From assembly GCF_003940805.1 (NCBI RefSeq), contig NZ_CP034328.1, forward strand, positions 124,001-188,000: 64,000 nucleotides of DNA, in the 5' to 3' direction. Below are positions 23,717 to 33,054 of the stretch, one piece after another. This DNA comes from Tabrizicola piscis. Lineage in GTDB: Bacteria; Pseudomonadota; Alphaproteobacteria; Rhodobacterales; Rhodobacteraceae. Within the stretch, counting starts at the first letter, position 1; every line of letters starts with the position of its first letter. The position numbers and the translations under genes were made by a program. Below the pieces are notes generated by a model, which had not been told where the DNA came from, ran no database searches, and saw only the letters and a program-made list of their open reading frames with translations.

Positions 23717-24364
23717 ATGAGCGGCGATGCCCAGATTTCACGCCTGAAGCCGGGCAAGCGCACAGATATCCGGCGCGAGAACGAACGGACCATTCTTGAC
23801 GCCGCCGAGAAGGTCTTTGCCGAGGCTGGATTCGGTGGCGCGACGATGCAGCTGATCGCGGATATGGCGGGGCTGCCAAAGGCGAACCTGCACTACTACT
23901 TTGCCACCAAGGAGGATCTCTACCGCAAGGTCGTGCAGCAGATCTTCGAAATCTGGCTGGATGCGGCGATGATCTTCGACGATGCCCCCGGTCCGGTCGA
24001 AGGGATTGGCGGCTATATCGACGCCAAGATGGACATCTCACGCACCCATCCGCACGGGTCCAAGGTCTGGGCGTCCGAGGTGATGCACGGCGCGCCAGTG
24101 ATCCAGGACTATCTGGAAACCACCCTGCGCGACTGGACCGAAGGCCGGATCAAGGCAATCCAGCGCTGGATCGACGAAGGCAAGATGGCACCGGTCAACC
24201 CCCGGCACCTGCTTTACATGCTGTGGGCCACGACCCAGCATTACGCCGATTTCGGCCACCAGATCCAGACACTGAACGGTGGAAAGGCGCTGTCCGACCG
24301 GCAATGGAACGAGGCCAAGGCCAGCGTCAAGGACATGGTCCTGCGCGGGATCGGAGCGAAATAG
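23717..24364 (+). CDS. rutR: TetR-family regulator, RutR type, of pyrimidine catabolism
   Basis: 215 residues. The N-terminal TetR helix-turn-helix ([20 protein letters not shown], then [16 protein letters not shown]) is followed by the RutR-type ligand domain with [20 protein letters not shown] and [14 protein letters not shown]. RutR senses uracil/thymine and leaves its operator when bound. It is divergent from the carbamoylase gene and the intergenic region holds two RutR-like sites, so it is the likely local repressor. A UPF0303 gene follows nine bases downstream. Confidence 0.85.
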   Translation: MSGDAQISRLKPGKRTDIRRENERTILDAAEKVFAEAGFGGATMQLIADMAGLPKANLHYYFATKEDLYRKVVQQIFEIWLDAAMIFDDAPGPVEGIGGYIDAKMDISRTHPHGSKVWASEVMHGAPVIQDYLETTLRDWTEGRIKAIQRWIDEGKMAPVNPRHLLYMLWATTQHYADFGHQIQTLNGGKALSDRQWNEAKASVKDMVLRGIGAK

Positions 24365-24373
24365 GGATATGAG

Positions 24374-24826
24374 ATGAACAGTGCCGATCTTGAAACCGAA
24401 GCCGCCACGCTGGTTCTGCCGGGCTTTGACGAAACCACAGCCCTGCGGTTGGGCCGGATCCTGACCGACCTTGCCTTGGCCGAAGCCCTGCCGGTGGTGA
24501 TTGACATCCGTACCCCCGACCGGACGCTGTTCCACGCGGGCCTGCCCGGTTCGGCCCCGCTGAACGACCTTTGGGCCCGGCGCAAATCAAACACCGCGCT
24601 GCGATTCCACGAAGCCTCGCTTCTGGTCGGCACGAAGCACCGCGAGAAGGGCGAGACGCTGGCGAAACACGGGCTGGATCTGGCAGACTATGCCGACCAC
24701 GGCGGCGCGGTCCCGATCCGAGTCGCCGGTGTTGGCGTGGTTGCCGTAGCCACCGTCTCGGGTCTGCCGCAGGTCGAGGATCACCGGCTGGTCGTCCGGG
24801 GGATCAGGGCGCTGATGGCGGGGTAA
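24374..24826 (+). CDS. UPF0303 / heme-degrading-domain (GlcG/HbpS-like) family protein
   Basis: 150 residues, with the family's LPVVIDIRTPDRTLFHAGLPGSAP and the run NDLWARRKSNTALRFHEASL. The fold is shared with HbpS/GlcG (PF03928). Biochemical role is unknown; some members bind heme or corrinoids. It begins nine bases after the rutR-like stop, so probably same message. The twin-palindrome repeat lies four bases after its stop and likely ends transcription. Confidence 0.8.
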   Translation: MNSADLETEAATLVLPGFDETTALRLGRILTDLALAEALPVVIDIRTPDRTLFHAGLPGSAPLNDLWARRKSNTALRFHEASLLVGTKHREKGETLAKHGLDLADYADHGGAVPIRVAGVGVVAVATVSGLPQVEDHRLVVRGIRALMAG

Positions 24827-24829
24827 AGG

Positions 24830-24874
24830 GCAAATCTTTTCGAAAAGATTTGCAAAATCCTTCGAAGGATTTTG
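24830..24874. repeat. Twin-palindrome element, copy 1 (probable bidirectional terminator)
   Basis: Two perfect palindromes share one base: a 24-bp one at 24830-24853 (arm GCAAATCTTTTC) and a 22-bp one at 24853-24874 (arm CAAAATCCTTC). It fills the gap between two convergent genes, and T-runs follow the stems on both strands, so it can terminate both. A second copy is at 33055-33099. Confidence 0.85.
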
Positions 24875-24877
24875 GCC

Positions 24878-25180
24878 CTAACGCCGACCGGCAGGCTCTT
24901 TCAACTCCACCTCGACAAAGCACATCGCAGCGGTCCCGCCGTTGACGACGTTATGCTCCACCCCCTCACTGCGCCGGTAAGCCGTCCCGGCCGGAACCAG
25001 CACCTTGCGGCTGCCACCGTCCGGTTCCTCCAGCAGCATGTGGCAGTCGGTGATCGCGGTGATGACATAGTCATGCCCGTGCCGATGCCAACCGGTCTCA
25101 GCGCCCGGGGCAAAGTCGAAGCGGGTGACGCGCACACGGTCATCATCGACCAGCGTTGTGGCGGAACAGGCGGGGCGCAT
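24878..25180 (-). CDS. Cupin-domain protein, BauB-like
   Basis: 100 residues, a single cupin with the metal-ligand motif GWHRHGHDYVI (His-x-His plus downstream residues) and a second cupin motif with EGVEHNVVN. BauB-type cupins accompany beta-alanine degradation genes in pseudomonads. Its ATG overlaps the stop of the beta-alanine aminotransferase gene by one base (TGATG), which strongly supports a linked function. Biochemical role not established. Confidence 0.75.
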   Translation of the reverse strand: MRPACSATTLVDDDRVRVTRFDFAPGAETGWHRHGHDYVITAITDCHMLLEEPDGGSRKVLVPAGTAYRRSEGVEHNVVNGGTAAMCFVEVELKEPAGRR

Positions 25181-26505
25181 CAGTCCAGCGACTTCAGCAC
25201 ATCGCCCAAGGTCCCGATCAACTCGTCAATCTGGGGCTTGGAGATGATCAACGGCGGGCTCATCGCAATGATGTCGCCCGTGGTGCGGATCAGGATGCCC
25301 TTCTCATAGGCCTTGAGGAAGGCACTGAAGGCGCGCTTCGTCGGCTCCCCCGCAATCGGCTCCAGTTCCACGGCACCGATCAGGCCCATGTTGCGGATGT
25401 CGATGACATGCGGGTGGTCGCGCAGTGAATGGATCGCCTCTTGCCAATAGGGCTCCAGCTCCCGCGCCCGGTCAAACAGGCCCTCTTCCTTGTAGACCTC
25501 CAGCGTTGCCACGCCGCAAGCGGCGGCAATCGGGTTGCCGCTGTAGGTGTAGCCGTGGAAAAGCTCGATCATGTGTTCGGGGCCCTGCATGAAGGCATCA
25601 TGCACGGCGGCCGTGGTCAGAACCGCGCCCATCGGGATGACGCCATTCGTCAGGCCCTTGGCAGTGGTCATCATGTCCGGCAATACGTCAAAATGCTGGG
25701 CCGCAAAGGCCGACCCAAGGCGGCCAAAGCCGGTGATGACCTCGTCAAAGATCAGCAGGATGCCATGTTTCTTCGTGATCGCCCGCAGCTTTTCCAGATA
25801 ACCTTTCGGCGGCATCAGCACGCCGGTTGACCCTGCCATCGGCTCAACAATCACCGCGGCAATCGTCTCCGCACCGTGCAAGGCCACGATCCGCTCCAGA
25901 TCATCGGCAAGGTTGGCGCCATGTTCCGGCTGGCCCTTGGTGAAGGCGTTCAACTGCGGCAGATGCGTGTGCGGCAGGTGATCGACCCCCGCCAGAAGCG
26001 TGCCAAAGAACTTGCGGTTGTTGACGATCCCGCCGACCGAGATGCCGCCGAAGTTCACCCCGTGATAGCCCCGTTCCCGCCCGATCAGGCGGGTGCGCGT
26101 CCCCTCACCCCTTGCACGGTGATAAGCAATCGCCAATTTCAACGCCGTTTCAACACTTTCCGAACCGGAGTTCGTGTAGAACACATGCTCAATGCCCTTG
26201 GGCGCGATGTCGATGATCCGGTTTGCCAGCTCAAACGCAATCGGATGGCCCATTTGGAAGGCGGGGGCATAGTCCAGCTCGGCCGCCTGTTTCTGGATCG
26301 CCTCAACGATCTTCGGGCGGCAATGACCCGCGTTGCAGCACCACAGGCCCGCCGTTCCGTCCAGCACCTGCCGGCCGTCGCTAGTGGTGTAGTGCATGTC
26401 CTTGGCCGCCACGAACATCCGCGGGTTCTTCTTGAACTGGCGGTTCGCCGTGAACGGCATCCAGAAGGCGTTCAGGTCGTTCGGGGCATTGCGGTCAAGC
26501 GCCAT
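25180..26505 (-). CDS. Beta-alanine--pyruvate aminotransferase (class III, BauA-like)
   Basis: 441 residues from the ATG at 26505 with CAGGAG upstream; the longer open frame upstream is not conserved-looking. Class III PLP aminotransferase with NSGSESVETALKLA, LIFDEVITGFGRLG and the PLP-lysine in TTAKGLTNG. The opening LNAFWMPFTANRQFKKNPRM is typical of omega-amino acid:pyruvate aminotransferases, which turn beta-alanine into malonate semialdehyde. This is the step after the carbamoylase in uracil breakdown. Divergent from a second RutR-like regulator. Confidence 0.9.
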   Translation of the reverse strand: MALDRNAPNDLNAFWMPFTANRQFKKNPRMFVAAKDMHYTTSDGRQVLDGTAGLWCCNAGHCRPKIVEAIQKQAAELDYAPAFQMGHPIAFELANRIIDIAPKGIEHVFYTNSGSESVETALKLAIAYHRARGEGTRTRLIGRERGYHGVNFGGISVGGIVNNRKFFGTLLAGVDHLPHTHLPQLNAFTKGQPEHGANLADDLERIVALHGAETIAAVIVEPMAGSTGVLMPPKGYLEKLRAITKKHGILLIFDEVITGFGRLGSAFAAQHFDVLPDMMTTAKGLTNGVIPMGAVLTTAAVHDAFMQGPEHMIELFHGYTYSGNPIAAACGVATLEVYKEEGLFDRARELEPYWQEAIHSLRDHPHVIDIRNMGLIGAVELEPIAGEPTKRAFSAFLKAYEKGILIRTTGDIIAMSPPLIISKPQIDELIGTLGDVLKSLD

Positions 26506-26624
26506 GGCTTTCTCCTGGGAACCGCCGGGCTGCGGCGAATGATTTGACGTGGTCCTGCGGGGCAAGCTATCCATGGGGTCCCCAAGGTCAAGCCTGATCC
26601 TGCCTTCCCTTACCGTCAAGTCCC

Positions 26625-27254
26625 ATGCCCCCAAACCCGATGCCCACCCCCTCGCGCGCGCGCTCCCGCATTCAGCAGAAGAACCGCGAAAGCATTCTTG
26701 ACGCCGCACTTGAGGTGTTTTCGCAGCACGGGTTCCGTGGCGCCACGCTGGACCAGATCGCGGACGGGGCTGGCCTGTCCAAACCCAATCTTCTTTACTA
26801 CTTCCCGTCGAAAGAGGCGGTGCACAAGGCGCTGCTGACCGGCCTTCTGGACACCTGGCTTGATCCCTTGCGCGCGATGGACCCCCAAGGCGATCCGGTG
26901 GCCGAGGTTCTGGCCTATGTCCGTCGCAAGCTGGACCTTGCCCGGGACTACCCGCGCGAAAGCCGGCTCTTTGCCGGGGAAATCCTGCAAGGCGCCCCCC
27001 GGATGCGCGAGGCGATCGAAGGCGATCTGAAGGCGCTGGTCGATGACAAGGCCAAGGTCCTGATCCGCTGGATGGATGATGGCCGGATTGCCCGGGTCGA
27101 TCCGGTGCATCTGATCTTTTCCATCTGGGCGCTGACCCAGCACTATGCCGATTTCGACGTTCAGGTCCGGGCCGTGCTTGGCCCCGGCCATGACCCCTAT
27201 TCCGAGGCCGGGCGGTTCCTTGACACCTTGTTCGAGCGCCTTCTGGCACCCTGA
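26625..27254 (+). CDS. Second TetR-family, RutR-like regulator
   Basis: 209 residues, clearly paralogous to the regulator at 23717-24364: same HTH layout (FSQHGFRGATLDQIADGAGL, SKPNLLYYFPSKEAVH), similar C-terminal FSIWALTQHYADFD. It is divergent from the beta-alanine aminotransferase gene and may control that operon. The 119-base gap contains partial GACC/GGTC elements but no convincing full operator. It may sense a different ligand from the first regulator. Confidence 0.8.
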   Translation: MPPNPMPTPSRARSRIQQKNRESILDAALEVFSQHGFRGATLDQIADGAGLSKPNLLYYFPSKEAVHKALLTGLLDTWLDPLRAMDPQGDPVAEVLAYVRRKLDLARDYPRESRLFAGEILQGAPRMREAIEGDLKALVDDKAKVLIRWMDDGRIARVDPVHLIFSIWALTQHYADFDVQVRAVLGPGHDPYSEAGRFLDTLFERLLAP

Positions 27255-27343
27255 CCACACGCATTTTAACGATCCGGCGGATGCACGGCCTGCGGAGTTA
27301 AGGTATTCTTCACAAACCGTAGCAGCAGAAAGCAAGCCATCCC

Positions 27344-27643
27344 ATGGGACCGATCACCTCCATCCGGGCGCAGATGCCTGTGACCGACCCTGCACCCTCG
27401 CCCGCTCTGGCCGACCAGCGCAATGACCAGCGCCAACCGCGTGACGGGATTGCCCCGGTCAGCAAGACCACCTTGCCCGACGCGCCCCAACAGGTGCCCG
27501 CCAAGCCGGCAGCGGCCAACCCTCACCTGCTCGCCGCCCGCGACATGGCCGAGGCCAAAGCCGCCGCCACGGCGGAGGCGGCCCGCGCCGCCTATATCCG
27601 CGCCAGCATCGAGGCAGGTATCAGCCCTCTGCCCCTGCCCTGA
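27344..27643 (+). CDS. Small Ala/Pro-rich protein, function unknown
   Basis: 99 residues. A Pro-rich, polar N-terminal half is followed by an Ala-rich helix (MAEAKAAATAEAARAAYIRA). No signal peptide or known domain. The ribosome-binding site is weak (AAAGCAAG). It runs toward preA, leaving 16 bases between the two stops. The tidy fit between neighbours and the sequence in this frame favour a real gene, but composition is close to that of non-coding high-GC frames. Confidence 0.5.
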   Translation: MGPITSIRAQMPVTDPAPSPALADQRNDQRQPRDGIAPVSKTTLPDAPQQVPAKPAAANPHLLAARDMAEAKAAATAEAARAAYIRASIEAGISPLPLP

Positions 27644-27659
27644 GGCCGCGACCGCTTGG

Positions 27660-28958
27660 CTACTCTGCCGCCCGAACGCTGGGGTTGTTCGGATGCGTGG
27701 TCCAGTTGGCGTAGTCGCCCACCTTTGTCCCGGTGCGGGGATCGACTTCGCCCTTGGCCATCGGCACCATGGTGATGCAATTGTCCACCGGACAGACATT
27801 GACGCAAAGGTTGCAGGCGACACATTCGTCGTCCATCACCTCAAACACCCGGTTCGCTGACATGGAAATCGCCTGGTGGCTGGTATCCTCGCAGGCCGCG
27901 TAGCAGCGCCCGCATTTGATGCAGGCATCCTGGTCGATATGCGCCTTGGCGACGTAGTTGAGGTTCAGATATTGCCAGTCGGTGACATTCGGCACCGCGC
28001 GGCCGACCAGATCGTTCAGACCAAGCTGCTTTTCATCCAGATATTGCGACAGGCCCGAGATCATCTCTTGCACGATCTTGAACCCGTAAGTCATCGCCGC
28101 CGTGCACACCTGCACATTGCCCGCCCCAAGCGCCATGAACTCAGCCGCATCGCGCCAAGTGGTGATGCCACCGATGCCGCTGATCGGCAGACCGCGCGTT
28201 TCGGCTGACCGGGCAATCTCGGCCACCATGTTCATCGCGATGGGTTTCACCGCCGGGCCGCAATAGCCGCCGTGCGTGCCCTTGCCGTCAATCATCGGCT
28301 CGGGCGAGAAGCTGTCGAGGTTCACAGAGGTGATGGAATTGATCGTGTTGATCAACGACACCGCATCCGCGCCGCCGCGTTTGGCAGCCTCGGCCGGCCC
28401 CAGGATATTGGTGATGTTCGGCGTCAGCTTGACGATGCAGGGCATGCGGCTATGCTTCTTGACCCAGCGCGTGACCATCTCGATGTATTCCGGCACTTGC
28501 CCCACGGCAGACCCCATGCCGCGTTCGGCCATCCCATGCGGGCAGCCGAAGTTGAGCTCTACCCCGTCGGCCTCGGTATCCTCGATCCGGTGCAGGATGT
28601 CTTTCCAGCTATCCTCATCACAGGGCACCATCAGGCTGATGACCATCGCGCGGTCGCGCCACTTGCGCTTGACCTCCTTGATCTCCTGCAGGTTCACTTC
28701 CAGCGGGCGGTCGGTGATCAGTTCGATGTTGTTCAGCCCCAGAAGGCGGCGGTCAGCCCCCCAGATCGCGCCATAACGCGGGCCGTTGACGTTGACGACC
28801 GGCGGGCCTTCGGACCCGAGTGTCTTCCAGACCACACCGCCCCAGCCCGCCTCGAACGCGCGCTCGACGTTGTATTTCTTGTCCGTCGGCGGGGCCGAGG
28901 CCAGCCAGAACGGGTTCGGTGACTTGATGCCAATGAAATCGGCGGACAGGTTAGCCAT
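27660..28958 (-). CDS. preA: NAD-dependent dihydropyrimidine dehydrogenase subunit PreA
   Basis: 432 residues from the ATG at 28958, behind an excellent AAGGAGG. An FMN-binding dihydroorotate-dehydrogenase-like barrel (NPFWLASAPPTDKKYN, ELNFGCPHGMAERGMGSA) is followed by two 4Fe-4S clusters, CIKCGRCYAAC from Cys346 and CVACNLCVNVCPVDN from Cys379. With PreT it reduces uracil and thymine, the first step of the pathway. preT lies upstream, separated by a DedA gene. Confidence 0.95.
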   Translation of the reverse strand: MANLSADFIGIKSPNPFWLASAPPTDKKYNVERAFEAGWGGVVWKTLGSEGPPVVNVNGPRYGAIWGADRRLLGLNNIELITDRPLEVNLQEIKEVKRKWRDRAMVISLMVPCDEDSWKDILHRIEDTEADGVELNFGCPHGMAERGMGSAVGQVPEYIEMVTRWVKKHSRMPCIVKLTPNITNILGPAEAAKRGGADAVSLINTINSITSVNLDSFSPEPMIDGKGTHGGYCGPAVKPIAMNMVAEIARSAETRGLPISGIGGITTWRDAAEFMALGAGNVQVCTAAMTYGFKIVQEMISGLSQYLDEKQLGLNDLVGRAVPNVTDWQYLNLNYVAKAHIDQDACIKCGRCYAACEDTSHQAISMSANRVFEVMDDECVACNLCVNVCPVDNCITMVPMAKGEVDPRTGTKVGDYANWTTHPNNPSVRAAE

Positions 28959-29021
28959 GGGGAACCTCCTTGGCGAAAACTGGGAGAAAGGGTTCAAGGC
29001 GGGGATCGTCCCCACCGCTGC

Positions 29022-29552
29022 TCAGAAAAACGACCAGAGCCAGCCGATGATGTCGCCGCCAAACTGGCCAAGTTTGGGGATCAGATAGGCCCAAGCCACG
29101 CAGCCTATGGTGTTCCAGATGGCAAAACGGGCCAATGTCATCCCGCTCATCCCAGCCATCAGAAAGACCACCGGCCGCAGGACCGTGGCAAAGTGGCCGA
29201 TCACGATCGTGACCGGACCATAGCGGGTAAAGGCGGCGCGGGTCTTTTCCACCATCTCGGGATGGTCCCGCAACGGGCGCATGGTCAGAACGGTGGTGCC
29301 ATAGCGCCAGCCCAGCCAATAGCTGAAGCTTGACCCGATCAGCGCCCCGACCGTGGCCCCGGCCCAAAGCGGCCAGAACGGCACCGCGCCGGTCGCGGCC
29401 AGTGCGCCCACAGCCACCAGAACGGCGGTTGACGGAATCACGATCGACAGGAACGCCGTGGTTTCCGCCGCCGCAAAGATCAGCATGATCAGCGGCAGCC
29501 AGTCCTGGTTGCGCTCGATGAACGCGATGAAGGTGTCGATCCAGCCGTCCAT
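29022..29552 (-). CDS. DedA family (SNARE-associated) membrane protein
   Basis: 176 residues with about five hydrophobic segments and the DedA signature: ERNQDWLPLIMLIFAAAETT, GSSFSYWLGWRYG and RFLRPxxxxxAGxxxM, here ATVLRPVVFLMAGMSGM. DedA proteins are inner-membrane lipid scramblase/flippase-like transporters affecting undecaprenyl-phosphate or phosphatidylethanolamine recycling. It lies between preT and preA with 66 and 63 base gaps, so it is cotranscribed with the dihydropyrimidine dehydrogenase genes, an odd position with no obvious functional reason. Confidence 0.85.
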   Translation of the reverse strand: MDGWIDTFIAFIERNQDWLPLIMLIFAAAETTAFLSIVIPSTAVLVAVGALAATGAVPFWPLWAGATVGALIGSSFSYWLGWRYGTTVLTMRPLRDHPEMVEKTRAAFTRYGPVTIVIGHFATVLRPVVFLMAGMSGMTLARFAIWNTIGCVAWAYLIPKLGQFGGDIIGWLWSFF

Positions 29553-29618
29553 GCCTGCTCCCTGCCTTCCAGCGCTTTGGCTGGAAAGCCCGCGTCAGGC
29601 AAGGAAAAACCGCCCGCA

Positions 29619-30938
29619 TCAGGCGCCCGTCAGCGCGGAATGGATCGCCTCGGCGGCATCGCGCCCTTCGGCGACGGCCGTCACGGTCAGGTCTTCCCCC
29701 CCCGCCGCACAGTCGCCGCCAACCCAGACCTTGCCGACCGGACCGGCCAGTTTGCCCCCCGCGACGGGAAGCCCATCAGGCGCACCGGTAAGGGTCTGGC
29801 CGATGGCTTTGAACACCTGATCGGCCTTCAGCGTGAAGGTCTCGGTTCGCAGTTGCAGGCCGCCGGGGGTGTCATCGGTATAGGCAAACTCCACCGCCTG
29901 CACGGCCCCGTTGCCAACCACCCGGACCGGAGCCGCATTGTGGATGATCCGCACGCCCGATTGCACCGCATGGTCCTGCTCGTAACCGCTGGCGCTCATC
30001 TTCTCGCGCCCGCGGCGGTAGACGATGGTGACATTCTCAGCGCCCAGCAGCTTGGACTGCACCGCCGCATCCACCGCCGTCATGCCACCACCGATCACCA
30101 CTACATCGCGCCCGATGGGCAAGGTGGAAAGGTCGTCCGTCTGCCGCAGCGCCGCGATGAAATCCACGGCGTTGCTGACGCCCGCCAGATCCTCACCCGC
30201 GGCGCGCAGGGCGTTGACCCCGGCCAGACCGATGCCAAGGAACACCGCGTCATACTCAGCCTGCAGCGCCGCAAGCGTCACATCACGGCCAAGTTCGACA
30301 CCGTTCCTGATCTCGATCCCGCCGATCTGCAGCAGCCACTCCACCTCCGCCTGCGCAAAGCCGCCTGTGGCCTTGTAGCTGGCGATGCCGTATTCGTTCA
30401 GACCGCCCGCCTTGGGCAAACGCTCCAGCACCACGACATCATGGCCATGCATCGCAAGCCGGTGCGCACAAGCCAGACCCGCAGGCCCCGCCCCCACAAC
30501 CGCGACCTTCTTGCCAGTGGCAGCCGCCCGTTCAAACGGATGCAGCCCCTTGGCCATCGCCACATCGGTGGCATAGCGCTGCAGCTGGCCAATCTCGACC
30601 GGCTTGCCCTCGGCCGCTTCGCGGACGCAGGCCTCTTCGCACAGGGTTTCGGTGGGGCAGACCCGGGCGCACATGCCGCCCAGAATGTTCTGGTCCCAGA
30701 TCGTCTTGGCCGCCGCCTCGGGCGTGCCCGTTGCGATCTGGCGGATGAACAGCGGGATGTCGATCGAGGTGGGACAGGCCGTGATGCAGGGCGCGTCATG
30801 GCAGAAGTAGCAGCGATCCGCCGCAACCCGCGCCTCATGCCCGTCAAGGGCGGGCGTGTGGTCACCGAAATTCGCGGCATAGGCGGCGGCTGGCAGGCGA
30901 CCCGGAACAATGCCGGGCGTCAGCGGGCTGTTCGTCAT
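29619..30938 (-). CDS. preT: NAD-dependent dihydropyrimidine dehydrogenase subunit PreT
   Basis: 439 residues, a GltD-like flavoprotein. The N-terminus has two 4Fe-4S-type cysteine sets (Cys43, 46, 51, 55 in CYFCHDAPCITAC; Cys90, 94, 100, 104 in GGMCARVCPTETLCEEAC). An FAD-binding VVGAGPAGLACAHRL (about 147-161) and a second dinucleotide fold VVIGGGMTAVD follow. PreT takes electrons from NAD(P)H to PreA. It is the first gene of preT-dedA-preA; the 246-base region upstream (30939-31184) has no gene and no clear operator. Confidence 0.93.
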   Translation of the reverse strand: MTNSPLTPGIVPGRLPAAAYAANFGDHTPALDGHEARVAADRCYFCHDAPCITACPTSIDIPLFIRQIATGTPEAAAKTIWDQNILGGMCARVCPTETLCEEACVREAAEGKPVEIGQLQRYATDVAMAKGLHPFERAAATGKKVAVVGAGPAGLACAHRLAMHGHDVVVLERLPKAGGLNEYGIASYKATGGFAQAEVEWLLQIGGIEIRNGVELGRDVTLAALQAEYDAVFLGIGLAGVNALRAAGEDLAGVSNAVDFIAALRQTDDLSTLPIGRDVVVIGGGMTAVDAAVQSKLLGAENVTIVYRRGREKMSASGYEQDHAVQSGVRIIHNAAPVRVVGNGAVQAVEFAYTDDTPGGLQLRTETFTLKADQVFKAIGQTLTGAPDGLPVAGGKLAGPVGKVWVGGDCAAGGEDLTVTAVAEGRDAAEAIHSALTGA

Positions 30939-31184
30939 GGGACCCTATGTCCTCCCTTGGCTGTTTTTCAAACGCTGGCACAGGTCATTTTTTTTATCAA
31001 ACGGTAAATTTTCACCAGACCGGGAAATCGCATCCCGCCCGCCCCGACTGCCGCTTTTGCAGGCACCGCTTTCGCGGCTTTTCAGGCCCGCCCCCCTCGC
31101 GTATAAGCGCCCCACACCACAGTGCGGGGCACCTTCCGCACGCAGGCGCCAAACGCGGCACCGACCAGAAAAACAGAGGACGGC

Positions 31185-31667
31185 ATGAGCAAGCAGACGA
31201 CCGACACCGATGTGGCCTTCATCTCGGCACTGGCCGAACTTCTCAACAAGAACGACCTGACGGAACTTTCCGTCAAGCGTGAGTATGGCGAGGATGACAG
31301 CCTTGAGGTCCGCGTGGTCAAGCAAGCCAATGTCGTGACAGTGACCGCCGCAGCCCCTGCCCCGGTCTACCACGCGCCCGCGGCATCCGCCGCAGCCCCC
31401 GCCCCGGCCGCCCCCGAAGACCCAGCCCAGCATCCGGGCGCCGTCACCTCGCCCATGGTCGGCACCATCTACCTCTCGCCCGAACCGGGTGCCGCCGCTT
31501 TCGTTACCATTGGCGCCACGGTCAGCGCCGGCCAGACGGTGCTGATCATCGAGGCGATGAAGACGATGAACCACATCCCCGCCCCGAAATCGGGCGTGGT
31601 CAAGCGCATCTTGGTCGAGGATGGGTCGCCCGTCGAATACGGCGCGCCGCTGATGATCATCGAGTAA
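31185..31667 (+). CDS. accB: Acetyl-CoA carboxylase biotin carboxyl carrier protein
   Basis: 160 residues from the ATG at 31185 with AGAGGAC upstream. The N-terminal dimerisation part is followed by an Ala/Pro-rich linker (about 60-85) and the biotinyl domain with EAMKTMNHI; Lys126 is the biotinylation site. BCCP carries CO2 between the biotin carboxylase and carboxyltransferase in fatty-acid synthesis. accC starts four bases after its stop. Confidence 0.96.
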   Translation: MSKQTTDTDVAFISALAELLNKNDLTELSVKREYGEDDSLEVRVVKQANVVTVTAAAPAPVYHAPAASAAAPAPAAPEDPAQHPGAVTSPMVGTIYLSPEPGAAAFVTIGATVSAGQTVLIIEAMKTMNHIPAPKSGVVKRILVEDGSPVEYGAPLMIIE

Positions 31668-31671
31668 GCCC

Positions 31672-33021
31672 ATGTTCGAGAAAATCCTGATCGCCAACCG
31701 CGGCGAAATCGCCCTCCGCGTCATCCGCGCCTGCCGCGAGATGGGGATCAAATCGGTCGCCGTCCACTCCACCGCTGACACGGATGCCATGCATGTGCGG
31801 ATGGCAGATGAATCCGTCTGCATCGGCCCTGCGCCCAGTTCGGAAAGCTATCTGAACAAGGCGGCGATCATCAGCGCCTGTGAAATCACCGGCGCGCAGG
31901 CGGTGCATCCGGGCTATGGCTTCCTGTCCGAAAACGCCAGCTTCGCCCAGGCGCTGGAAGACCACGGCCTGACCTTCATCGGCCCAAGCGCGGAACATAT
32001 CCGCATCATGGGCGACAAGATCACCGCCAAGGAAACCGCCAAGGCCTTGGGGATTCCCGTGGTGCCGGGGTCGGAAGGCGGCGTTGCAGATTTCGACATC
32101 GCGAAGAAGGCGGCAGAAGAGATCGGCTTTCCCGTCATCATCAAGGCCACCGCCGGCGGCGGCGGGCGCGGCATGAAGGTCGCGCAGAACGCGGCCGAGC
32201 TGGAAATGGCCTTCCGCACCGCCCGGTCCGAGGCGAAGAACGCCTTCGGCAATGACGAAGTCTATATCGAGAAATACCTGCAAAAACCTCGGCATATCGA
32301 AATTCAGGTCTTCGGCGACGGCAAGGGCCGCGCCGTCCACCTTGGCGAACGCGACTGCAGCCTGCAGCGCCGCCACCAGAAAGTGTTCGAAGAAGCCCCC
32401 GGCCCCGCGATCACCCCAAAGATGCGCGCCGAAATCGGTGCCATCTGCGCCAATGCCGTGGCCAAGATCAACTACATCGGCGCCGGCACGGTGGAGTTTC
32501 TGTATGAAGACGGCAACTTCTACTTCATCGAAATGAACACCCGCCTGCAGGTCGAACACCCAGTCACCGAATACATCTTTGGCGTCGACCTCGTGCGCGA
32601 ACAGATCCGCGTGGCAGCTGGCATGGGCATGTCCTTCACCCAGGATGAGCTTGAGATCAACGGCCACTCCATCGAGGTTCGGATCAACGCGGAAAAGCTG
32701 CCGAACTTCGCCCCCTGCCCGGGCAAGGTCCGCACCTTCCACGCCCCCGGCGGGCTTGGCGTGCGGATGGATTCCGCGCTTTATGGCGGTTATTCGATCC
32801 CGCCCTATTACGACAGCCTGATCGGCAAGCTGATCGTCCATGGCCGCGACCGGCCCGAAGCGCTCGCCCGCCTGAAGCGCGCGCTGGGTGAGTTGATCAT
32901 CGACGGTGTCGACAGCTCGGTGCCGCTGTTTCACATGCTGCTGGCAGAGCCGGAAATCCAGAACGGCGAATACAATATCCACTGGCTGGAAAAGTGGCTG
33001 GCGGTTCAATTCGGCCAGTAA
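31672..33021 (+). CDS. accC: Acetyl-CoA carboxylase biotin carboxylase subunit
   Basis: 449 residues, normal length. ATP-grasp enzyme with [20 protein letters not shown], the glycine-rich ATP loop [10 protein letters not shown], the catalytic region [18 protein letters not shown] and [14 protein letters not shown]. It carboxylates biotin on AccB. Operon with accB. After the stop come a GAGGCGCC/GGCGCCTC hairpin (33030-33051) and the twin-palindrome element, probably reducing read-through into aat. Confidence 0.97.
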   Translation: MFEKILIANRGEIALRVIRACREMGIKSVAVHSTADTDAMHVRMADESVCIGPAPSSESYLNKAAIISACEITGAQAVHPGYGFLSENASFAQALEDHGLTFIGPSAEHIRIMGDKITAKETAKALGIPVVPGSEGGVADFDIAKKAAEEIGFPVIIKATAGGGGRGMKVAQNAAELEMAFRTARSEAKNAFGNDEVYIEKYLQKPRHIEIQVFGDGKGRAVHLGERDCSLQRRHQKVFEEAPGPAITPKMRAEIGAICANAVAKINYIGAGTVEFLYEDGNFYFIEMNTRLQVEHPVTEYIFGVDLVREQIRVAAGMGMSFTQDELEINGHSIEVRINAEKLPNFAPCPGKVRTFHAPGGLGVRMDSALYGGYSIPPYYDSLIGKLIVHGRDRPEALARLKRALGELIIDGVDSSVPLFHMLLAEPEIQNGEYNIHWLEKWLAVQFGQ

Positions 33022-33054
33022 AACAGGATGAGGCGCCCTGACCGGCGCCTCGCC

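Noticed and set aside
26506..26624. RutR operator in front of the second TetR-like gene
   Set aside because: Only partial TTGAC/GGTC pieces with wrong spacing; not good enough to call.
25180..27264. 694-codon frame that would fuse about 250 residues to the N-terminus of the beta-alanine aminotransferase
   Set aside because: The extension is antisense to the second TetR gene, and a strong ribosome-binding site precedes the ATG at 26505.
30939..31184. Operator TTTATC/GGTAAA upstream of preT
   Set aside because: Weak dyad with mismatches in an AT-rich stretch; could be chance.
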